Shown here piece by piece: positions 15,428-19,378 of a stretch of DNA of 19,378 bases; position 1 is the stretch's first letter; every line of letters begins with the position of its first letter. The stretch is from NCBI GenBank assembly GCA_031276545.1, contig JAISMW010000082.1:1-19378 (forward strand), given 5' to 3'. Made by a program: the position numbers and the translations under genes. Source of the stretch: Tannerellaceae bacterium. GTDB lineage: Bacteria > Bacteroidota > Bacteroidia > Bacteroidales > Tannerellaceae. Under the pieces are notes generated by a model that was given only the letters and a program-made list of their open reading frames with translations, was not told the origin of the DNA and ran no database searches.

Positions 15428-18313
15428 TTATTTCCGGCCGTCCATTGCCCGGTATATGGCATCCTGTATGCGCGTTCGGATGTTGAGGGAACTCAGTTTG
15501 CTGTTTGTACGCGAAGGGTACACCCGGTTGCTCAGGAAGATGTAGAGCATCTGACTGTCGGGGTCTACCCAGAAGCAGGTTCCCGTATAGCCGGTATGTC
15601 CGTATACGGATGGGGGCGCCAGCTCGCCGCAGGGCGAAGCTTTGGGATTGCCGGGGGAGGGTTTGTCGAAGCCCAGTCCGCGCCGCGAGGCCGTGCTTTT
15701 GCTTTGGGTGAAGAGCCGCACGGTTTCTTCCGACAGGTAGCGTTCTCCTCCGTATGCTCCCAGGTTGAGGTAAAGCTGAAGTATTTTGGCCAAATCGCCG
15801 GCATCCGAGAAGAGTCCGGCATTGCCCGATACGCCTCCGAAGAAGGCGGCCATTTCGTCGTGCACATATCCTCGCAGTAACCGGCGGCGGATGACGGTAT
15901 CGTTTTCGGTGGGCACGATGCGCAGCGTGTCTATGGTGTGTAGCGGGAGGTAGGTGAGGGTACGGGCGCCCAGTCCGGCGGCGAAATGTGTGCGGAGGAG
16001 ATTGTCCAGGGGCTGCTTTGCCTGGTTTTCCACCATCTTTTGCAGCAGGACGAAGTTGACGCAGCTATACAGGTATTTTCCTGCAGTCCCCAGGCGGGAG
16101 TCCTTTATTTCCTGCAGGAGGGTATCGCGGAAGGTATCGCGGACATAGAGGCTGCGGGCTACTTCGACGGTGAAGCCGCTTTTCAGCGTGTCTGACACAT
16201 TCCGCCTTACGGCTTTTGCGTAGCGGGAGAGCGAGGGTACGGCGCCGGTCTGGTGGTAGAGCAAATCCTTTACCGGAAGGTCTTTTTTGTCGGAGTCTTT
16301 CAGTTCGGGCACGAAATCGGATATCCGGCTGTCCAGGGAGAAGGCTTTGCGGTCGAACATCTTCATCACGACGGGAAGCGTGCCGGCGGCCTTGGTGACG
16401 GAGGCGAGGTCGTATACGGCACTGTTCTCCACCTTTTGCTTCCGGTCGTAGGTATGGTATCCGAAGGCCTTGTCGTATACTATCATTCCCTTGCGTGCCA
16501 CCAGCACCCGGCATCCGGGGAAGGCTTTTTCCTTCAGTCCTTCGGCCACGATGGTGTCGATGGCTGCCAGCCGGCGGGCGTCCAGTCCGGCTTCTTCCGG
16601 TTCGTGGTAACCGAGTCGTGTCTTTTCCGTGAAGATACCGCTTCCGGCGTAGTAGAGGCCGGGGATGCTCACGGGCAGTTTTCCCTTCGCCGGGATACCT
16701 CCGAATATCAGTTGGGCGGCATATTCCATCGCCAGCGGACTGCCTTCGTAGGCCATTACAACGGCCTCGGCTTTGGCTATGGATTTCCGGTATTGCCGGC
16801 AGAAGTAGGGATGGGTGAAGAATACGAAAGTCAGCGGCTTCCCGGCTGCCAGTTTCCTCAGGGCTTCGCTTTCGGGGATACGGACGGTGTGCACGCCGCA
16901 TACAATCCGGTCGTAGGCCTCCAACTGTTTGTATGTCTTTTGCTGTTCGGCGGCCGTAGCGTTTCTGGGGAGGCTGAAGCAGGCCACGCTGTCGTACCGG
17001 TTCAGCATTTGCTGGAAGGCGTTTCCTTCCGGTTCGCCCAGCGAGAGTACGGCCGTTGTCTTCCGGTTGAGCTGTTTCAGCGGCAGGGCGTCCGAGTCGT
17101 TTTTCAGCAGGGTGATGCCTTCCGCATTCAGTTTGGCGGCCAGCCAGGCGGCCCGGGGAGAGTTGATTCGTTCGGAGAGTCCCCGTATTGCCACCGGCCG
17201 GTGGCGGTTCAGTCCGGCTACATATTTATAGCGCAGTATCTTCAGGCAGCGGGCTTCCATATCTTTCAGATTCAGTACGCCGTCTTCTATGGCCTGCTTT
17301 ACGGCCTTGAAGTCGGCGACGGGAGTGGCCGGTGCGAGCAGGACATCGTTGCCGGCCAGCAAAGCCTTGACGGAGGGATTGTCGGTATTCTTCACGGAAG
17401 CTCCTTTCATGGCCAGGGCATCGGTGAAGAGCAGTCCTCCGAAGCCGTATTTCTTCTTCAGCAGCCCGGTTACGACAGACTGCGAGTAGGAGGCCGGACT
17501 GTGCCCGGCTGTATCGAGCGCCGGCACGTAGAGGTGGGCCGTCATCATACCGGCGAAGCCTTCGCGTATGTAGCGCTTGAAAGGCAGCAGCTCGATGGAA
17601 TCCAACTGTTCCTTGTTGTGTCCTACCACCGGGAGCGTATGATGCGAATCCTCCGATGTATCTCCGTGTCCGGGGAAATGCTTGGCCACCGAGATGATGC
17701 GCGCCTTCTCCAGCCCGCGGGCATAGGCGATACCCTTGTCGGCTACGGCATGGGGATTTTCGCCGAAGGAGCGGGTGCCGATCACCGGATTCTCGGTATT
17801 GCTGTTCACATCCAGCGAAGGAGCGAAATTGATATGGATACCCATTTCCCGGCACTGCCTGCCCACTTCCTCGCCGTAGAGAGCGATCAGGCTGTCGTTC
17901 TCGACGGCTCCCAGCATCATGTTCCGCGGGAAGCGCGTGGTTTCGCTCAGGCGCATCGACAGCCCCCATTCCCCGTCCAGGGCAATCAGCAGGGGGACAT
18001 GCGAAGCCTTCTGCAGGCGGTTGGTCACGTCGGCCTGCATGGCAGGCTGTCCTTTGGAGAAGAGGACGCCTCCTATATGAATAGAATCTATGTACTGCGT
18101 CAGTTTCTGCATATTGCGTGTATCCGCACTTGGATTGGCGATAACCATAAACAATTGGCCGATACGTTCGTCGTAGCTCATCGCATCGAACATCGAATCC
18201 GCCCAGTGAATCATCCGTTCCCGGTCTGTCCGGCGATAAAGGGAAGGCTCGGTTTGCGCCGGTACGGGAAAGCAGGCTGTCAGTATAAAAAGAAGCGTAA
18301 TCAGTTGTTTCAT
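15428..18313 (-). CDS. GH3 beta-N-acetylhexosaminidase (NagZ-like) fused to a serine beta-lactamase-family domain
   Basis: This 961-residue exported fusion starts with a signal peptide (MKQLITLLFILTACFPVPAQ). LTAC at 11-14 could be a lipobox, giving a lipoprotein at Cys14; cleavage after AQ20 is the alternative. Residues about 45-370 are a GH3 N-terminal domain with NagZ features: KHFPGHGDT at 211-219, the Asp222-Ser-His224 acid/base dyad and nucleophile Asp298 in FTDALAMKG. Residues about 385-560 resemble the GH3 C-terminal sandwich. Residues about 575-955 are a class C beta-lactamase/DD-peptidase-like domain with SVTK (Ser638, Lys641), YSCVN (Tyr749) and HTG at 906-908. Together they suggest periplasmic or surface trimming of peptidoglycan or muropeptides; the substrate of the serine-hydrolase half is unknown. 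This fusion is a recognised Bacteroidetes architecture. cobD follows after 30 bp. Confidence 0.93.
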   Translation of the reverse strand: MKQLITLLFILTACFPVPAQTEPSLYRRTDRERMIHWADSMFDAMSYDERIGQLFMVIANPSADTRNMQKLTQYIDSIHIGGVLFSKGQPAMQADVTNRLQKASHVPLLIALDGEWGLSMRLSETTRFPRNMMLGAVENDSLIALYGEEVGRQCREMGIHINFAPSLDVNSNTENPVIGTRSFGENPHAVADKGIAYARGLEKARIISVAKHFPGHGDTSEDSHHTLPVVGHNKEQLDSIELLPFKRYIREGFAGMMTAHLYVPALDTAGHSPASYSQSVVTGLLKKKYGFGGLLFTDALAMKGASVKNTDNPSVKALLAGNDVLLAPATPVADFKAVKQAIEDGVLNLKDMEARCLKILRYKYVAGLNRHRPVAIRGLSERINSPRAAWLAAKLNAEGITLLKNDSDALPLKQLNRKTTAVLSLGEPEGNAFQQMLNRYDSVACFSLPRNATAAEQQKTYKQLEAYDRIVCGVHTVRIPESEALRKLAAGKPLTFVFFTHPYFCRQYRKSIAKAEAVVMAYEGSPLAMEYAAQLIFGGIPAKGKLPVSIPGLYYAGSGIFTEKTRLGYHEPEEAGLDARRLAAIDTIVAEGLKEKAFPGCRVLVARKGMIVYDKAFGYHTYDRKQKVENSAVYDLASVTKAAGTLPVVMKMFDRKAFSLDSRISDFVPELKDSDKKDLPVKDLLYHQTGAVPSLSRYAKAVRRNVSDTLKSGFTVEVARSLYVRDTFRDTLLQEIKDSRLGTAGKYLYSCVNFVLLQKMVENQAKQPLDNLLRTHFAAGLGARTLTYLPLHTIDTLRIVPTENDTVIRRRLLRGYVHDEMAAFFGGVSGNAGLFSDAGDLAKILQLYLNLGAYGGERYLSEETVRLFTQSKSTASRRGLGFDKPSPGNPKASPCGELAPPSVYGHTGYTGTCFWVDPDSQMLYIFLSNRVYPSRTNSKLSSLNIRTRIQDAIYRAMDGRK

Positions 18314-18339
18314 CTACTGGAATGTGTCGAAAAATTGAC

Positions 18340-18347
18340 CAAAAGTA
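18340..18347 (-). promoter_or_regulatory. Bacteroidetes-type -7 box for the GH3/beta-lactamase gene
   Basis: On the minus strand the bases read TACTTTTG, which fits TAnnTTTG. Transcription would begin near 18333, about 20 nt upstream of the ATG at 18313. No good -33 box is found at the proper distance. Confidence 0.5.
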
Positions 18348-18388
18348 AGAAAAATACTTAAGGGAATTAATAAAAAGGCAAAACTCTG

Positions 18389-18408
18389 CAGGGCTGACGC
18401 ATCTAATT
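18389..18408 (-). repeat. Possible terminal repeat of the ISAs1 remnant
   Basis: CAGGGCTGACGCATC begins at 18389, a few bases beyond the transposase stop codon. ISAs1-family ends commonly begin CAGGG. I find no reverse-complement partner on the other side of the remnant, so the left end is probably lost. Confidence 0.4.
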
Positions 18409-19184
18409 TTTTAGAAGTTTAATAAGATATTGCTTATCCCATCCGGCTTTTAATCGTTTCCCTCTAACTCCGACTCTCGTTGTTTTCTCATTTTTAAGCA
18501 GGTTCAAAGCGATGCGGTTGAGAATAGAATCATTTTGAGTGGCAAATCCACTTCTTTTCCGACTGTTATCTTCATTAAAAGCCACGTCAAACCCCAGTGC
18601 AGGGAGTGTTCTATTGACCGGTGAAAACGAACAGCGCTCTTGACCAATTTTGCATCCGGTTTAAGAGAGGTGATGTACAGGCGGGTGTCTGTTTCTTGCT
18701 TTCCGCTGCATTTGAAATAACGTACCGATTCCACTTTCACAAGGCATTGCAAGCCTTTTCATTGGCCGGACTGTTTTCATCCACTTTTACCTGACCCAAA
18801 GTCATACAGTTCTCTTGCGCCCGGGCGCTGACCTATGCACGATGCTTTTGTTGCCCCGATCTCTTGTCCCGCGCATGCTCTACCCATTACTTCACCCTCT
18901 GTCAAACCGACAACGGCCTGTGTCAAAGCTATGAAACTTTTCTCCGGTTCTTCCGGTTCCAAAGCAGAGAAAACCCAGTTAAACGTATCATGGGAAGGGA
19001 TACCGCCGGCAAACGCAGGAATGTTTTCAAGCATTCTACTTTGGCCTTGCCGAACTCTTCCATATCATACCAAACTCTCTGCTCCGTAGAGGATCGAAGC
19101 GATGGCGATAAACAAAATGTCTTCCAAATCATGCTCGCGCCTGCATTCAACACGGGGATCTCTTAAATTCGAAAAATAACTCAC
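18403..19184 (-). pseudogene. Decayed ISAs1-family transposase
   Basis: Read on the minus strand, family segments appear in the right order but in changing frames: LRDPRVE...EDILFIAIASILYGAES, then YDMEEFGKAK, then GIPSHDTFNWVF...LTEGEV, then RGTRDRGNKS, MTLGQVKVDEN, ETDTRLYITSLKPDAK, SVRFHRSIEHSLHW-like, and finally VAFNEDNSRK...RIALNLLKNEK to a TAG at 18403-18405. At least four frame changes are needed. The IDGKT stretch with the first catalytic Asp is shortened. About 120 residues between QVKVDEN and ETDTRLY, which normally hold the second catalytic Asp, are missing. The remnant spans about 780 bp, against roughly 1.1 kb for an intact gene. The start is approximate (GTG at 19184). It cannot make an active transposase. 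Confidence 0.85.
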
Positions 19185-19193
19185 GGGCCTTTT

Positions 19194-19220
19194 CAGTTTC
19201 CAAATTAAATTTAGAAACTG
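19194..19220. repeat. 27-bp near-perfect palindrome at the edge of the ISAs1 remnant
   Basis: From cagtttc at 19194-19200 to gaaactg at 19214-19220, 12 of 13 base pairs match around a single central base, with one mismatch at the eighth position. It lies directly upstream of the lost transposase start and about 120 bp before the next transposase gene. It could be two abutting element ends or an operator. Confidence 0.6.
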
Positions 19221-19278
19221 TTTTGATTTAACAATTGAGTTTATCAGTCGTCGGTATTAGTTTTTAATGAATATCGTA

Positions 19279-19309
19279 TTGCATACCTAACAAGAAATTA
19301 CTAACTTTG
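19279..19309 (+). promoter_or_regulatory. Bacteroidetes-type promoter for the downstream transposase gene
   Basis: TAACTTTG at 19302-19309 fits TAnnTTTG exactly, with TTG at 19279-19281 as the -33 element at a 20-bp spacing. This is one of the better promoter matches in the window. Confidence 0.6.
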
Positions 19310-19336
19310 GTGGCTATAATAAAGATGGCTATTGAT

Positions 19337-19378
19337 ATGAATCTATTGAATTTCAGTGCAACATTTCCGGACGAATCA
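19337..19378 (+). CDS. Start of a probable IS1595-family transposase (runs off the window)
   Basis: Only 14 codons are visible, MNLLNFSATFPDES. This matches, from memory, the usual N-terminus of IS1595-family transposases, where a FPDExSC segment precedes a zinc-ribbon domain and then the DDE core. An in-frame ATG at 19325 would add four residues (MAID). A good promoter sits about 30 bp upstream. The rest of the gene is outside the window, so intactness cannot be judged and the family call is tentative. Confidence 0.5.
   Translation, partial: MNLLNFSATFPDES

Noticed and set aside
16253..18361. 702-codon plus-strand open frame opposite the GH3/beta-lactamase gene
   Set aside because: It is wholly antisense to a gene with clear catalytic motifs, has no recognisable domain, and is explained by the GC-rich codon use of the real gene.

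Overview
The window reads as a chromosomal segment from a Bacteroidota species of the order Bacteroidales. The evidence is several promoter -7 boxes of the Bacteroidetes form TAnnTTTG, a Q-rich sigma-54 of the Bacteroides type, the long IspG form with an inserted domain, a secreted protease with a type IX secretion (T9SS) C-terminal sorting domain, and a GH3/beta-lactamase fusion lipoprotein of the Bacteroidetes type. T9SS cargo together with IS5, ISAs1 and IS1595 family elements would fit Tannerella, Parabacteroides or Porphyromonas relatives. The genus is inference only.

Layout. Positions 1-291 are the right end of an IS5-family element with a stop codon in its transposase. A 15-bp hairpin and a promoter-like box follow. 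Positions 435-5909 are a tight plus-strand run: rpoN, a PAP2-like membrane protein, gcvH, purE, ispG and a metallo-beta-lactamase-fold hydrolase, with gaps of -1 to 22 bp. This is probably one operon of mostly core functions. Positions 6046-7706 hold a phosphate-uptake pair (DUF47/PhoU-like plus PiT permease) with a palindromic site in the leader and a strong hairpin terminator. Positions 8044-9349 hold a hemerythrin-like protein and a LuxR-type regulator whose receiver domain lacks the phospho-acceptor Asp. Positions 9456-11702 encode a secreted chymotrypsin-fold protease with a T9SS tail. Positions 11821-14159 are cobT-cobS-cobC, the lower-ligand and assembly steps of cobalamin synthesis. 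Convergent to these, on the minus strand, lies a GH3/serine-hydrolase fusion (18313-15428) followed after 30 bp by cobD (15397-14372). The right end, about 18389 onward, is a decayed ISAs1 element, a 27-bp palindrome, a promoter and the first codons of what looks like an IS1595-family transposase that runs off the window.

How the genes work together. CobT, CobS, CobC and CobD together supply the nucleotide-loop and aminopropanol-linker parts of the cobalamin pathway, but CobU/CobP and CbiB are not here and no cobalamin riboswitch is visible. The DUF47/PiT pair is a phosphate importer with its accessory protein. The hemerythrin/LuxR pair looks like a di-iron sensor or repair protein with its own regulator. 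Both ends of the window are IS-rich and decayed, so the block between them is a conserved core flanked by mobile DNA. I found no CRISPR array, tRNA, rRNA or phage genes. No clearly new multi-gene system is proven. The best candidates for a second look are the hemerythrin/pseudo-receiver pair and the GH3-beta-lactamase/cobD pairing.
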